A stretch of DNA of 64,000 nt from Alphaproteobacteria bacterium (GTDB taxonomy: Bacteria > Pseudomonadota > Alphaproteobacteria > RF32 > CAG-239), in contig JAGAJR010000027.1 of the NCBI GenBank assembly GCA_017626035.1, positions 1 through 64,000 on the forward strand, in the 5' to 3' direction. Below, in pieces: positions 8,706 to 17,059 of the stretch. The notes below the pieces were generated by a model, which saw nothing but the letters and a program-made list of their open reading frames with translations, did not search any database and was not told the origin of the DNA. Every line of letters begins with the position of its first letter. The first letter of the stretch is position 1. A program made the position numbers and the translations under genes.

Positions 8706-9384
8706 GGTTTTAACCATATTTCCGGAACTTTTTCCGGGATTTCTGGGATATTCGTTAACCGGAAGAGCCTTGAAGGAAGGGCTTTGGGCAATGGAAACCG
8801 TAAACATCAGGGATTATGCTTTTGACAAGCACGGATCTGTGGATGACACTCCCTGCGGAGGCGGTGCTGGTATGATTATGCGTCCGGATGTGTTGGGAGC
8901 GGCGATTAAAGCCAATTACAACGGCGGAAGAATAATCTATATGAGTCCGAGAGGGAAGCCTCTTACCCAGACTTTAGTCCATGAATTGAGTTCAGAGACG
9001 GATATGACCATAATCTGCGGTCGTTTTGAAGGGATTGACGAAAGAGTCATCGAAGCCTTCAATATAGAAGAGATTAGTATCGGAGATTATGTCCTAACCG
9101 GAGGTGAGCAGGCGGCACAAATTATGTTGGATGCTGTAGTGAGGTTGATTCCCGGAGTTTTGGGAAATACAGAGTCTCTGGAAGACGAGAGTTTTGAAAC
9201 CGGTCTTCTGGAACATCCGCAGTACACCAGGCCGGTAGTTTGGGAAGACAGAAAAGTGCCAGAGGTTCTGATGAGCGGACATCATCAAAATATTGCCAAA
9301 TGGCGGAAAGAAAAAGCATTGGAGTTAACAAAGGAAAAACGGCCTGATCTCTATAAGAAATATCTTGATTCTAAAGAGGTTTAG
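8695..9384 (+). CDS. trmD: tRNA (guanine-N1)-methyltransferase TrmD
   Basis: SPOUT-class enzyme that makes m1G37 in tRNAs reading CUN, CCN and CGG, preventing frameshifting. The N-terminus MKVKVLTIFPELFPG, GGGAGMIMRPDV, GRFEGIDERV and the knot signature SIGDYVLTGGE are all present. About 229 residues from this ATG. A TTG two codons upstream (8689) sits six bases after GGGAG and may be the true start; an ATG at 8665 would add an atypical extension. Overlaps rimM. Confidence 0.95.
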   Translation: MKVKVLTIFPELFPGFLGYSLTGRALKEGLWAMETVNIRDYAFDKHGSVDDTPCGGGAGMIMRPDVLGAAIKANYNGGRIIYMSPRGKPLTQTLVHELSSETDMTIICGRFEGIDERVIEAFNIEEISIGDYVLTGGEQAAQIMLDAVVRLIPGVLGNTESLEDESFETGLLEHPQYTRPVVWEDRKVPEVLMSGHHQNIAKWRKEKALELTKEKRPDLYKKYLDSKEV

Positions 9385-9422
9385 GTATATAAGGTTAAAA
9401 AAATTTATAAAGGGTAAGACTT

Positions 9423-9827
9423 ATGAACATTATCGAAAATTTAGAAAAAGAGCAGATGGATAAGCTCACAGAGGGAAAAAACATCCCTAATTTCAAAGCC
9501 GGTGATACTCTTAAGGTTCACACAAAAGTAAAAGAAGGCGACAGAGAACGTATTCAGGTTTATGAAGGTGTTTGCATCGCTCGTAAGAATGACGGATTGA
9601 ACTCTTCTTTCACAGTTAGAAAAATTTCTTTCGGTGAAGGTGTTGAACGTGTATTCCCGTTGTATTCTCCGAATGTAGCAAAAATCGAAGTATCCCGTAT
9701 CGGTAAAGTCCGTCGTGCAAAAATGTACTTCTTGCGTGCATTGCGTGGCCGTTCTGCTCGTATTGCCGATGACTTGGCTGCAGCTGCAAAAGCTCGTGAA
9801 GCAGAAAACAACAGCAATAACGCTTAG
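9423..9827 (+). CDS. rplS: 50S ribosomal protein L19
   Basis: Large-subunit protein at the 30S-50S interface. Conserved blocks [50 protein letters not shown] and [11 protein letters not shown] are all seen. 134 residues with a short Ala-rich tail. Last gene of the SRP/ribosome operon, followed by a strong terminator. Confidence 0.97.
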   Translation: MNIIENLEKEQMDKLTEGKNIPNFKAGDTLKVHTKVKEGDRERIQVYEGVCIARKNDGLNSSFTVRKISFGEGVERVFPLYSPNVAKIEVSRIGKVRRAKMYFLRALRGRSARIADDLAAAAKAREAENNSNNA

Positions 9828-9848
9828 TCCGGTATATTGATTAAACAA

Positions 9849-9875
9849 AACCCCGCTTATCGGCGGGGTTTTTGT
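9849..9875 (+). terminator. Terminator of the ffh-rplS operon
   Basis: Arms AACCCCGC/GCGGGGTT with a six-base loop, followed by a T run. Confidence 0.85.
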
Positions 9876-9982
9876 TGTAAAAAATTACTTTGAAAAGTTT
9901 TAATATAAACGGATGTTATTATTTTATAAAGGTTTCTGTGTTATAAACAATCCAAATGTATAAAAGAAAAGAGGTTTGAAAA

Positions 9983-10999
9983 ATGAGTAAAATAGCCGTT
10001 ATCGGAGTTCAGGAAAGCGTTGGCCGCGAAATATTGAGTTTTTTGGAAGAAGACGGAGTGAAAGCTGCCGATGTTGTGGCTTTGGAGCCGAAATCTCCTT
10101 TAGGCAATATGGTTTCTTACGGAGAAGACGAGGATTTGGATGTTTTGAATTTGGATGATTTTGATTTTCAAAATGTCGATGCCGCCGTTTTTGCCGTTTC
10201 GGATGAAATTTCAAAAAGATATATTCCTAAAGCTTTGGCTAAAGGGGTAAAGGTTGTTGACTGTTCAAGTGCTTATTTTGCCGAGGCAGATGTTCCGATG
10301 ATTGTTGCCGGAATTAATGACGATAAGATTTATGAAAGTTCCAAAGGGTTGGTTTCGGTGCCGTCTGCCGCTGTAACCCAGATGTTAACACCGCTGAAAG
10401 AGGTTAACGAACAATATAAAATCAAGCGGATTGTCGTATCGACTTATACCTCAACTTCTGCTTACGGCAAGGAAGCCATGGACGAACTGTTTAACCAGAC
10501 CAGAAAGATTTTTATGAACGACAGCCTGGTTGATGATCAGAAAGTCTTCAACAAACAAATTGCTTACAATGTTATTCCTCAAGTCGGTGAATTTATCGGC
10601 GATGAAACGCAGTGTGAATGGGCAATGAATGCCGAAACCAAAAAAGTTCTCGGCGGAGAAGTGAAAGTTCATGCCAATTGTGCTTTTGTGCCGGCATTTA
10701 TCGGTTGCGGGCAGTTTGTTAATGTGGAATGTGAAAAAGACGTCGATGTCGATGATGCGGCATCTTTGATGAAAAAAGTCAAAGACGTGGTTGTTTTTGA
10801 CAAGCATGTGGACGGCGGCTATGTCTGCCTGACTGATGTTCAGGGAGAAGACAGCGTATATGTCAGCCGTTTGCGTCAGGATGTTTCGGTCGAAAACGGT
10901 TTCAGTTTTTGGTGCGTGGCCGATAACTTAAGAGTCGGCGTGGCTAAAAATGCGTTTGCGGTTATGAAAAAACTTTTGACAAAGGAAATCAAACAATAG
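9983..10999 (+). CDS. Aspartate-semialdehyde dehydrogenase homologue lacking catalytic residues (probable pseudoenzyme)
   Basis: 338 residues, collinear with aspartate-semialdehyde dehydrogenase (Asd, lysine/threonine/DAP pathway): IAVIG opening, IVVSTYTSTSAYGKEAMDELFNQTR, KQIAYNVIPQ, AETKKVL and FWCVADNLRVG. The active-site cysteine of NPNCSTIQ is Ala129 (VPSAAVTQ), the catalytic His is Cys242, the substrate Arg is Phe235, the phosphate-site Arg of SAFR is Phe99, and the Lys of EEWK is Ala214. The nucleotide loop GATGAVG is changed to GVQESVG. The frame is intact, so the protein is probably made but cannot work as Asd. In many relatives leuCDB and asd follow rplS, so this looks like the old asd locus repurposed. 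Eleven bases before the MscS gene, likely co-transcribed. Confidence 0.85.
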   Translation: MSKIAVIGVQESVGREILSFLEEDGVKAADVVALEPKSPLGNMVSYGEDEDLDVLNLDDFDFQNVDAAVFAVSDEISKRYIPKALAKGVKVVDCSSAYFAEADVPMIVAGINDDKIYESSKGLVSVPSAAVTQMLTPLKEVNEQYKIKRIVVSTYTSTSAYGKEAMDELFNQTRKIFMNDSLVDDQKVFNKQIAYNVIPQVGEFIGDETQCEWAMNAETKKVLGGEVKVHANCAFVPAFIGCGQFVNVECEKDVDVDDAASLMKKVKDVVVFDKHVDGGYVCLTDVQGEDSVYVSRLRQDVSVENGFSFWCVADNLRVGVAKNAFAVMKKLLTKEIKQ

Positions 11000-11009
11000 G
11001 AGCTTATCT

Positions 11010-13493
11010 ATGGGCAGCTTTTTAAGAATTTTTTCTCTGGCAGGATTACTGATTGGTTTATGTTCTTCTCCCCTTCAGGCGGCAGATGTTAAAGATGTTG
11101 ATGCCACAACCCAAGTGGTCGACAGTTTGACTTCGGAAGAAATAAATTATCAGCAGACCGGCAAACAATTGACGGAGATTGAAAATACGCTTAAAAGCGG
11201 CCAGATTTCTCGTGAAGATATCAGTGCCAAAGTCAAATATCTTGTAGATATTCGCAGCCGGATTGCCGATGCCAAAAAACAATCGGAAAAAGCTCTGGAA
11301 GCGGCACAGAAACGTTTGGAACTTTTGGGAGAGGCTCCGAAGGAAGGAGAAACGGAACTTGAGGTCATCACGCAACGCCGTAAGGAATTCAGCACGGAAG
11401 AAGCCTTTCAAAAAGCACAAGTCGCCGAAGCGGATATCCTTTTGGCTAAGATTGATGAATTGGATGTTTTGATTGTCAATGTCCGAAACAAGGAACTCAT
11501 CGGAAACCTTTTGGTTCGCCAGGAACCGTTGATTTATCCGAACGTGTTTTTCTCTTCCACCAAAATTTTTGTGCAATTCTTCTTTGACATTATTAAATCG
11601 CCGATTGTTTGGTATCAGGAAATCGGGTTGGAAAAACAGCACTATGTTAAGTCAAACCTGATACCGGTTGCCTTTTTGGTCTTATTTTCATTATGGCTGG
11701 GCGTGTATCTGCGTTTGTGGATTATGCGAAAATTCGGCTACAAGAAAGACATTGAACATCCTCGATACGGAACAAAAGTTTCCGCGGCTATTTTTGTTGC
11801 CGTGGCTTATGGCGTAATTCCGGCGACAATCATTGCCGGCTTTATGATTTGGATGTATACGACCAAAGTAATGAACATCGGATTCTTTGGATTGGTGATA
11901 AACAGTTTTCTGTATTATTCGTTGTATGTTTTGCTGGCAAATGCCATTTCCAGAGTTTTGTTTGCTCCGTATAATGAAAAATGGCGTTTGGTAAATGTCA
12001 GCACGGATAAGGCAAAACGGGTAACCGCGGCTTTGTATTTTACGGCAGTTATTATCGGTGTCGGTGCGTTTTTTGAACACGTCGCCGTTGCGGCAAATTA
12101 TTCTCTGGAATTAATTTCGTTTATCAGTGCTTTGTCTTCCGGCGGTAAAGGCTTTTGTATCGTCTTGATATTAAAGAGATTGCTGTGGGATGACGTGGCA
12201 GCTCCGGAAGAAACGGAAGAAGGAGTAGAGGTTGAGGATGACGAAGAAATAAGTTCTTCATTTAAAGTAATTTTCTTCACGTCGCTGTTTTCTTTAGGCG
12301 TATTTGCTTTGGCAATTTTCGGTTATCCGAAATTATCGTCATTTATTTTCAATCGGGTAATATTATCGGTTTTGATTATCGGTGTTTTTCTCATTATTCG
12401 CAAAACATTTAATGAAGCCATTCACCGTCTGTTGCTGCTGCGTTTCTGGGTAAGAACATTTAAACTTCGCCGCCGTTTGATAAGCAGATTGGACTTTTGG
12501 TCAAGCCTTGTCGTCGATCCTCTTTTGGGTTTCGGTGCCATTTTCAGTATTCTGAGTATCTGGGGCGTTTCGACGGATTTGCTGATACAAAGCATTAAGA
12601 AAATATTCTTAGGCTTTAAAATCGGCGGGGTCGAGGTTTCTTTGCTGTCCATCATTATCGGTATCATAGCTTTCTTTATTGCAATTACGTTGGTAAAAGC
12701 CCTCCGTGTCCGCCTGATGAATAATGTTTTGAATAAAATAGCGATAGATGACGGAATCAAACATTCTTTGGATGCCGGATTTGGTTTCTTGGGTTATGTC
12801 ATCTCGTTCCTTTTGGCAATAGCGATTATGGGCGGAAACTTAACAAATCTTGCTTTGGTAGCCGGTGCTTTGTCAGTCGGTATCGGTCTCGGACTTCAAA
12901 ATGTGGTAAACAACTTTGTGTCCGGAATTATCCTCTTGTTTGAACGTCCGATAAAAGTAGGCGATTGGGTTATTATCAACGGGGAAGAAGGCCGGGTAAA
13001 ACAGATTAATATCCGTTCAACGGAAGTGGAAACCTTCAGAAAGGCAAGTGTGATTATTCCGAACGCCAATCTGTTATCGACAACGGTAACCAACTTAACC
13101 CATAGCAATAACACGGCCCGTCTTGCCGTAACGGTGGGAGTCGCCTATGGTTCGGATACGCGTTTGGTCGAAAAAATTCTCCTTGAGTGTGCCAATGCCC
13201 ACAAAAGAGTTCAGAAAAAACCGGAACCTTATGTTGTATTCAAAGATTTCGGGGCAAGCAGTCTGGATTTTGAACTTCGTTGCTATACGACGGATATTTG
13301 GAACGGCTGGTCAATTCCGAGTGATTTGCGTTATGAGATTAACCGCCGCTTTGCGGAAGAAGGTATTGAGATACCGTTTCCTCAGATGGTTATCCATTCC
13401 GGCGATAAAGTTGCGGATAAAAGTCAATTTTATGCTCTTAAACGTCAAAACACTCTTGCAAAAAAAACAAAAGATGATACAAATCAAAACTGA
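11010..13493 (+). CDS. Large MscS-family mechanosensitive channel with periplasmic domain
   Basis: An 827-residue inner-membrane channel that would open on membrane tension to release solutes. A signal peptide (cleavage after PLQA) leads to a coiled-coil periplasmic domain (about 25-180). Many membrane helices follow (about 210-620), then the pore helix and MscS beta domain: GIGLGLQNVVNNFVSGIILL, FERPIKVGDWVIING, VIIPNANLLSTTVTN. It is much larger than MscS itself (about 290 residues) and resembles the MscK/DUF3772 group. Follows the asd-like gene by 11 bases; tRNA-Thr begins ten bases after its stop. Confidence 0.88.
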   Translation: MGSFLRIFSLAGLLIGLCSSPLQAADVKDVDATTQVVDSLTSEEINYQQTGKQLTEIENTLKSGQISREDISAKVKYLVDIRSRIADAKKQSEKALEAAQKRLELLGEAPKEGETELEVITQRRKEFSTEEAFQKAQVAEADILLAKIDELDVLIVNVRNKELIGNLLVRQEPLIYPNVFFSSTKIFVQFFFDIIKSPIVWYQEIGLEKQHYVKSNLIPVAFLVLFSLWLGVYLRLWIMRKFGYKKDIEHPRYGTKVSAAIFVAVAYGVIPATIIAGFMIWMYTTKVMNIGFFGLVINSFLYYSLYVLLANAISRVLFAPYNEKWRLVNVSTDKAKRVTAALYFTAVIIGVGAFFEHVAVAANYSLELISFISALSSGGKGFCIVLILKRLLWDDVAAPEETEEGVEVEDDEEISSSFKVIFFTSLFSLGVFALAIFGYPKLSSFIFNRVILSVLIIGVFLIIRKTFNEAIHRLLLLRFWVRTFKLRRRLISRLDFWSSLVVDPLLGFGAIFSILSIWGVSTDLLIQSIKKIFLGFKIGGVEVSLLSIIIGIIAFFIAITLVKALRVRLMNNVLNKIAIDDGIKHSLDAGFGFLGYVISFLLAIAIMGGNLTNLALVAGALSVGIGLGLQNVVNNFVSGIILLFERPIKVGDWVIINGEEGRVKQINIRSTEVETFRKASVIIPNANLLSTTVTNLTHSNNTARLAVTVGVAYGSDTRLVEKILLECANAHKRVQKKPEPYVVFKDFGASSLDFELRCYTTDIWNGWSIPSDLRYEINRRFAEEGIEIPFPQMVIHSGDKVADKSQFYALKRQNTLAKKTKDDTNQN

Positions 13494-13503
13494 TTTGCAA
13501 AAA

Positions 13504-13579
<76 letters not shown>

Positions 13580-13585
13580 TTGAAA

Positions 13586-13610
13586 AATCCTCCTTCGGGA
13601 GGTTTTTTTA
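13586..13610 (+). terminator. Terminator after tRNA-Thr
   Basis: Stem AATCCTCC/GGAGGTTT with a TTCG tetraloop and seven T residues. Confidence 0.8.
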
Positions 13611-13633
13611 TAACCGGAGTAAAGGAGACACAA

Positions 13634-13978
13634 ATGCTTCCGCCTTTAGAAGAATTTTATCCGATTCTGATAGGGACTTATATCCGCTATCAAACGGCAG
13701 GAACCTTGGTCAATGCCCAAGACGAAGGCAAAACGGAAATTCCGGCAACCAAATTCAAAATTGCTCCGGAATATTATGAACAGCTGAAAAATTGCGAAAT
13801 CCAGTCTTCTTTGATTGGTTTGAATCTGGAATATGACGAAACATCCTCTATCTTAACCAGCCGTCCGACGCCGTATTTTGTGGAACAATACGAAAATAAG
13901 ATTATGCGGGAAGTGGCTCTCAAACAAAATGCGGAAAATGAAGGCCGCTATGCAAAGTTTATTGAACTTCTGAAATAA
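13634..13978 (+). CDS. Conserved-looking hypothetical protein, 114 residues
   Basis: No family recognised. Starts MLPPLEEFYPILIGTYIRY after an AAAGGAG ribosome site; the frame is open further upstream, but only through the terminator hairpin, so this start is preferred. Soluble, mixed composition with no signal peptide or helix long enough to span the membrane, and a charged helical C-terminus (QNAENEGRYAKFIELLK). Ends 20 bases before mutY and may be co-transcribed with it. Confidence 0.65.
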   Translation: MLPPLEEFYPILIGTYIRYQTAGTLVNAQDEGKTEIPATKFKIAPEYYEQLKNCEIQSSLIGLNLEYDETSSILTSRPTPYFVEQYENKIMREVALKQNAENEGRYAKFIELLK

Positions 13979-13998
13979 TGATAATCAGGTAAGTTTTT

Positions 13999-15021
13999 AT
14001 GATACAGACAGATTTGCCCAAGCTGTTGTTGGAATGGTATGACAAACATGGAAGAGAACTGCCGTGGCGGATAAAAGGCGGAGCCCATCCCAACGCTTAT
14101 GTGATTTTGGTATCTGAATTTATGTTGCAGCAGACCGGTGTTAAGACGGTAATTCCTTATTTTCATCGTTTTATGGAAAGGTTTCCGACGGTTAAGGATT
14201 TGGCTGAGGCACCGGAAGAAGAAGTTTATCTTTATTGGCAGGGATTGGGATATTATTCCCGTGCCCGGTCTTTGCATGCGACCGCCAAAATGATTGTAAA
14301 TGAATTTGGCGGAAAGTTTCCGCAAGACAAGGAAAATGTTCTGAAACTTAAAGGTATCGGGGAATATACGGTTGCGAGCTTTCTGGCTTTGGCGTTTAAT
14401 CAACCGGAAACCGTTATTGACGGAAACGTGATTCGGGTTATTTGCCGAATGTATGGTTTGACGGAGCCGGTACCGGAAATTATGGATACGATTCGCGAAA
14501 AAGCCCGAAAGTTGACAGATAAGCACAACCCGGCGGATTATGCTTCCGCAATTATGGATTTGGGAGCCATGGTTTGCACGCCGAAGAAACCGCAATGTTT
14601 ATTGTGTCCGTGGCGGGAACATTGTCGGAGCAAAGACAATCCTGAGTTGGAAAGTATTCCGATCCGAACCAAACTACCTAAAAAGTATCGGGAAGGAAAA
14701 GTTTACCTGATACAAAATGATAAGGGCGAAATTTTTATCCGCAAAAGAAATGAGAAGGGGCTTCTTTCCGGACTTTATGAGTTTCCGTGGAGCGATGAAA
14801 GAGAGTTGTTTGCCGAATATAAACCTCAGAATACGGAATTGGAGGTTTCCCATGTCTTTACACATTTTAAATTAACTTTGAAAATTCATAAGGTTAAAAG
14901 TAATGTTGTGGATTTTGACGGGCAGTTTGCAGCTCTGTCTTCACTGGAGAAATATGCCTTTTCAACCTTGATGAAAAAGGTATATGAAAAAGCATATAGG
15001 AATAAAATCCTTGACATTTAA
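13999..15021 (+). CDS. mutY: A/G-specific adenine DNA glycosylase MutY
   Basis: Removes adenine mispaired with 8-oxoguanine. The helix-hairpin-helix domain carries SEFMLQQT with the catalytic Glu (about residue 37), the LKGIGEYTVASFLALAF hairpin, and the catalytic Asp in VIDGNV (about 140). The 4Fe-4S cluster motif Cys-X6-Cys-X2-Cys-X5-Cys lies at about 194-210 (CTPKKPQCLLCPWREHC). The C-terminal third is the NUDIX-like 8-oxoG recognition domain. 340 residues, normal length. Followed by copy 1 of a 42-bp repeat. Confidence 0.95.
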   Translation: MIQTDLPKLLLEWYDKHGRELPWRIKGGAHPNAYVILVSEFMLQQTGVKTVIPYFHRFMERFPTVKDLAEAPEEEVYLYWQGLGYYSRARSLHATAKMIVNEFGGKFPQDKENVLKLKGIGEYTVASFLALAFNQPETVIDGNVIRVICRMYGLTEPVPEIMDTIREKARKLTDKHNPADYASAIMDLGAMVCTPKKPQCLLCPWREHCRSKDNPELESIPIRTKLPKKYREGKVYLIQNDKGEIFIRKRNEKGLLSGLYEFPWSDERELFAEYKPQNTELEVSHVFTHFKLTLKIHKVKSNVVDFDGQFAALSSLEKYAFSTLMKKVYEKAYRNKILDI

Positions 15022-15041
15022 ATTGTTTTTTGCTATATAAA

Positions 15042-15083
15042 CCTTAATGCCACTTGCCGGCAGTGTATCTGAAATCCGCGAAA
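15042..15083 (+). repeat. 42-bp direct repeat, copy 1
   Basis: Matches 15536-15577 at 41 of 42 positions. It contains the palindrome TGCCGGCA. Copy 2 is the 5' half of an intact terminator; copy 1 lacks the second arm. The two copies bracket one gene. Confidence 0.85.
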
Positions 15084-15088
15084 AAAGT

Positions 15089-15541
15089 ATGAAAAAAGCA
15101 TCTGAAATAGCAGTTATCACATTTAGAATAATAATTGCGGCACTGGGGCCGTTTGTTCGTATCGTTGGGGGAACTCTCGGCTTCCTTTTTGCCGTAATAT
15201 GGCTAATCCTTTGGTTGGACAGAGAAGGGGATTGTGCAAGCAGCGGTAAGGTTTGGGATAGTGATGAAAACCGTTGCCGTGAAGATTGTTTAACTTGGAA
15301 TTCAGTCAACGGATGTATTTATATAAATGAAGAATATCAGTTTTTATTTCAGGCTTGTGCGGATAAAACACCCGATTGCGATGAGGAAAAGCTGGATGCT
15401 TTGTTTGATGAACTCTGCAAAAAATATAAAGCTCCGAAGAATCTGGAATATGGATATTGTGATTTTGAATTTGAGTTGAAGAATTGTTTTAAATTAGAAG
15501 GAGATTGGGAATATCCTGAAGAGTGTTACCAAAAGCCTTAA
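15089..15541 (+). CDS. Cys-rich single-span membrane protein, unknown
   Basis: About 150 residues from MKKASEIAVIT. One membrane helix (about 12-40, ending WLILWL) is followed by an acidic domain with ten cysteines (for example CASSGKVW, NRCREDC, FQACADKTPDC, EECYQKP), suggesting a disulfide-bonded periplasmic or surface domain. The frame stays open back to 15047 inside the repeat, but the short basic N-terminus favours 15089. Its TAA stop lies inside the second 42-bp repeat. No ribosome site is clear and no family recognised. Confidence 0.6.
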   Translation: MKKASEIAVITFRIIIAALGPFVRIVGGTLGFLFAVIWLILWLDREGDCASSGKVWDSDENRCREDCLTWNSVNGCIYINEEYQFLFQACADKTPDCDEEKLDALFDELCKKYKAPKNLEYGYCDFEFELKNCFKLEGDWEYPEECYQKP

Positions 15542-15577
15542 TGCCACTTGCCGGCAGTGTGTCTGAAATCCGCGAAA
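15536..15577 (+). repeat. 42-bp direct repeat, copy 2
   Basis: Second copy of 15042-15083, differing by one base (A to G in GTGTATCTG). It overlaps the stop codon of the Cys-rich gene and flows directly into the terminator. Confidence 0.85.
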
Positions 15578-15592
15578 GCGGATTTTTTTTGT
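15566..15592 (+). terminator. Terminator ending the repeat-flanked gene
   Basis: Stem AAATCCGC/GCGGATTT with a GAAA tetraloop and eight or more T residues. It probably once served mutY directly. Confidence 0.8.
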
Positions 15593-15612
15593 TTTAAATC
15601 GAAAGGAGAGAA

Positions 15613-15819
15613 ATGATTAAATATTGGGCTTACGCAGCAATTGCCGGAATATTGTGCCTTTGGGCATATACTCTGGGAAAACAAGAATGTGAAACAGGAC
15701 AAATAATTAAGGAAAAGAAGGAAATGGAATATGTGGTTAAGGAAAAATCTAAGATTTATGCTCGTCCTAATGCCGGTCGTGATAAGCTTCTTAAACTCAT
15801 GTACGACGGAATGTTATAA
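15613..15819 (+). CDS. Inner-membrane spanin (Rz)-like small protein
   Basis: A 68-residue protein beginning MIKYWAYAAIAGILCLWAYTLG, a signal-anchor helix, followed by a charged helical periplasmic segment and the end motif ARPNAGRDKLLKLMYDGML. An AAAGGAG site precedes the ATG. A second gene in the +1 frame begins inside it and runs past its stop, exactly the Rz/Rz1 arrangement of phage two-component spanins, which disrupt the outer membrane at lysis. It is shorter than classical Rz. No other phage genes are nearby. The alternative is one gene split by a frameshift. Confidence 0.55.
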   Translation: MIKYWAYAAIAGILCLWAYTLGKQECETGQIIKEKKEMEYVVKEKSKIYARPNAGRDKLLKLMYDGML

Positions 15820-15976
15820 CACTTGTCCGATTTATCCGGTAGCGGGAAAATCCGTGGCACGGGAATTGTCCGGTTTGGACGAGGAACAATATTCCGATAC
15901 TTGGGAATGGATAGGCCGGATTAACAAACTGCGGGAGGAATTAGATATATGTAATAAGATTGAAAAGAGGCTTTGA
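15731..15976 (+). CDS. Outer-membrane spanin (Rz1)-like lipoprotein, overlapping in +1 frame
   Basis: An 81-residue protein that starts within the preceding gene and shares 89 bases with it in another frame. Its own AAGGA site lies eight bases before the ATG. The N-terminus is a complete lipoprotein signal: basic WLRKNLR, hydrophobic core MLVLMPVVISF, lipobox LNSC with Cys24. The mature part begins CTTECYNTCPIYP and continues helical (DTWEWIGRINKLREELDIC). Independent translation signals in both frames argue against a simple frameshift and for an i-spanin/o-spanin-like pair. Function inferred from architecture only. Confidence 0.55.
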   Translation: MWLRKNLRFMLVLMPVVISFLNSCTTECYNTCPIYPVAGKSVARELSGLDEEQYSDTWEWIGRINKLREELDICNKIEKRL

Positions 15977-16024
15977 AAGATTATCTGAGTCAGGGGAACA
16001 CAATTTTTTATACAGGAGGGGAAA

Positions 16025-16432
16025 ATGAAAAAAATTTGTTTCTGTTTGACTTTGTTGTTTTTTCTGTTTGCCTGTGCAACACAGCAGAAATATGACAATA
16101 AGCTTCAAGGTTTTGTCGGGAAGACGGAAGCTCAACTGGTAAAAAAATGGGGAAGACCGAGCAGCAGCAAGATTATGGATAACGGCAATAAGGTTCTTAC
16201 CTATACCAAAGCCAATGACATTTATGTTCCGTCGGAGTTTTACCTGAACAATCCGGATATGCTTCCGGGACAGGAAACGGTTTATGCTCCGTTTACCAAT
16301 GATTACGATTTTACTCCGTATGGTGAAACTTTCGGTTACAAAGCCGAACAAATCTGCCAGACGTCTTTCCTGATTCAAAACGGCTATGTTACCGCTTGGA
16401 AATGGAAAGGGAATAATTGCGTTGCTTATTAA
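16025..16432 (+). CDS. Small lipoprotein, unknown
   Basis: 135 residues with a lipoprotein signal (MKKICFCLTLLFFLFAC, Cys17 as the lipid site). The mature domain contains FVGKTEAQLVKKWGRPS, the opening seen in SmpA/BamE-type folds and many short OM lipoproteins, and ends QTSFLIQNGYVTAWKWKGNNC. The form suggests a BamE-like fold, but no specific role can be assigned. A strong AGGAGGGG ribosome site precedes the ATG. Confidence 0.7.
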   Translation: MKKICFCLTLLFFLFACATQQKYDNKLQGFVGKTEAQLVKKWGRPSSSKIMDNGNKVLTYTKANDIYVPSEFYLNNPDMLPGQETVYAPFTNDYDFTPYGETFGYKAEQICQTSFLIQNGYVTAWKWKGNNCVAY

Positions 16433-16540
16433 TATTTAAATTAAACGGCGAACGCGTAACCAAATGTTAACTTAAGTATGGTGCAATTTGAAAAACGACG
16501 TTAAAAGACACAGAGTCTTAATTAATTTAAGGTGTGAATT

Positions 16541-16864
16541 ATGGGATTATTTTTGGATTTGCAAAATAAGTTGAAAAGCTCCGGCTTTTTAATCCTGTGT
16601 ATTCTTCTGTTCTTTTATTTCAGTTTTTACACCATCAACGGCGAGCGTGGACTTCTCCGTTATATGTATTTAAGCAAGGAGATTGTCCACGCCCGTCAAA
16701 TTGCCGAGCAATACAATGCCGAAAAAAAGAAACTGGAAGACAAAGTCCGCCTTCTTTCTTCCAATAGTCTGGATTTGGATATGTTGGAGGAACGGGCAAG
16801 GGTTGTGCTGAATTTTGCCGGAAATGATGAATTTGTCATTCTAGATACGGCGGAAAACGAATAA
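16541..16864 (+). CDS. ftsB: FtsB/DivIC-family septum formation protein
   Basis: A 107-residue bitopic protein: short cytoplasmic N-terminus, one membrane helix (about 15-33), a GERGLLRYMYL linker, then a coiled coil (AEQYNAEKKKLEDKVRLLSS) and LDLDMLEERARVVLNFAGNDEFVI, the end typical of FtsB. FtsB bridges FtsL and FtsQ in the divisome. In many proteobacteria ftsB follows eno; here eno is 30 kb away, and the neighbours are cell-wall genes. An AAGGTG site lies upstream. Confidence 0.8.
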   Translation: MGLFLDLQNKLKSSGFLILCILLFFYFSFYTINGERGLLRYMYLSKEIVHARQIAEQYNAEKKKLEDKVRLLSSNSLDLDMLEERARVVLNFAGNDEFVILDTAENE

Positions 16865-16939
16865 ATTTTTGAAAATTACAAAAAAAACGGATTTATTTTT
16901 ATCATAAAAACAAATAGATAGATTGGTTTAGGGATAACT

Positions 16940-16972
16940 ATGCAAAAAAAGCTGTATTTTTGCATTTTTTTT
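16940..16972 (+). terminator. Terminator after ftsB
   Basis: Arms ATGCAAAAA/TTTTTGCAT followed by ten T residues, in the 195-base gap before the M23 peptidase gene. Confidence 0.6.
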
Positions 16973-17059
16973 TGTTATACGTTTAAAAAATTTTGTTTTA
17001 ACGACCTGAATTTATGTACGTTGGATTTGTATAAATAGGCTTATAATATAGAAACACCT

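Noticed and set aside
15613-15976. Prophage
   Set aside because: Only the spanin-like pair is present; no integrase, capsid, terminase, holin or endolysin gene occurs nearby.
16942-17040. Small ORF starting MQKKLYFCIFF
   Set aside because: It coincides with a hairpin terminator and poly-T tract and has the composition of translated AT-rich DNA.
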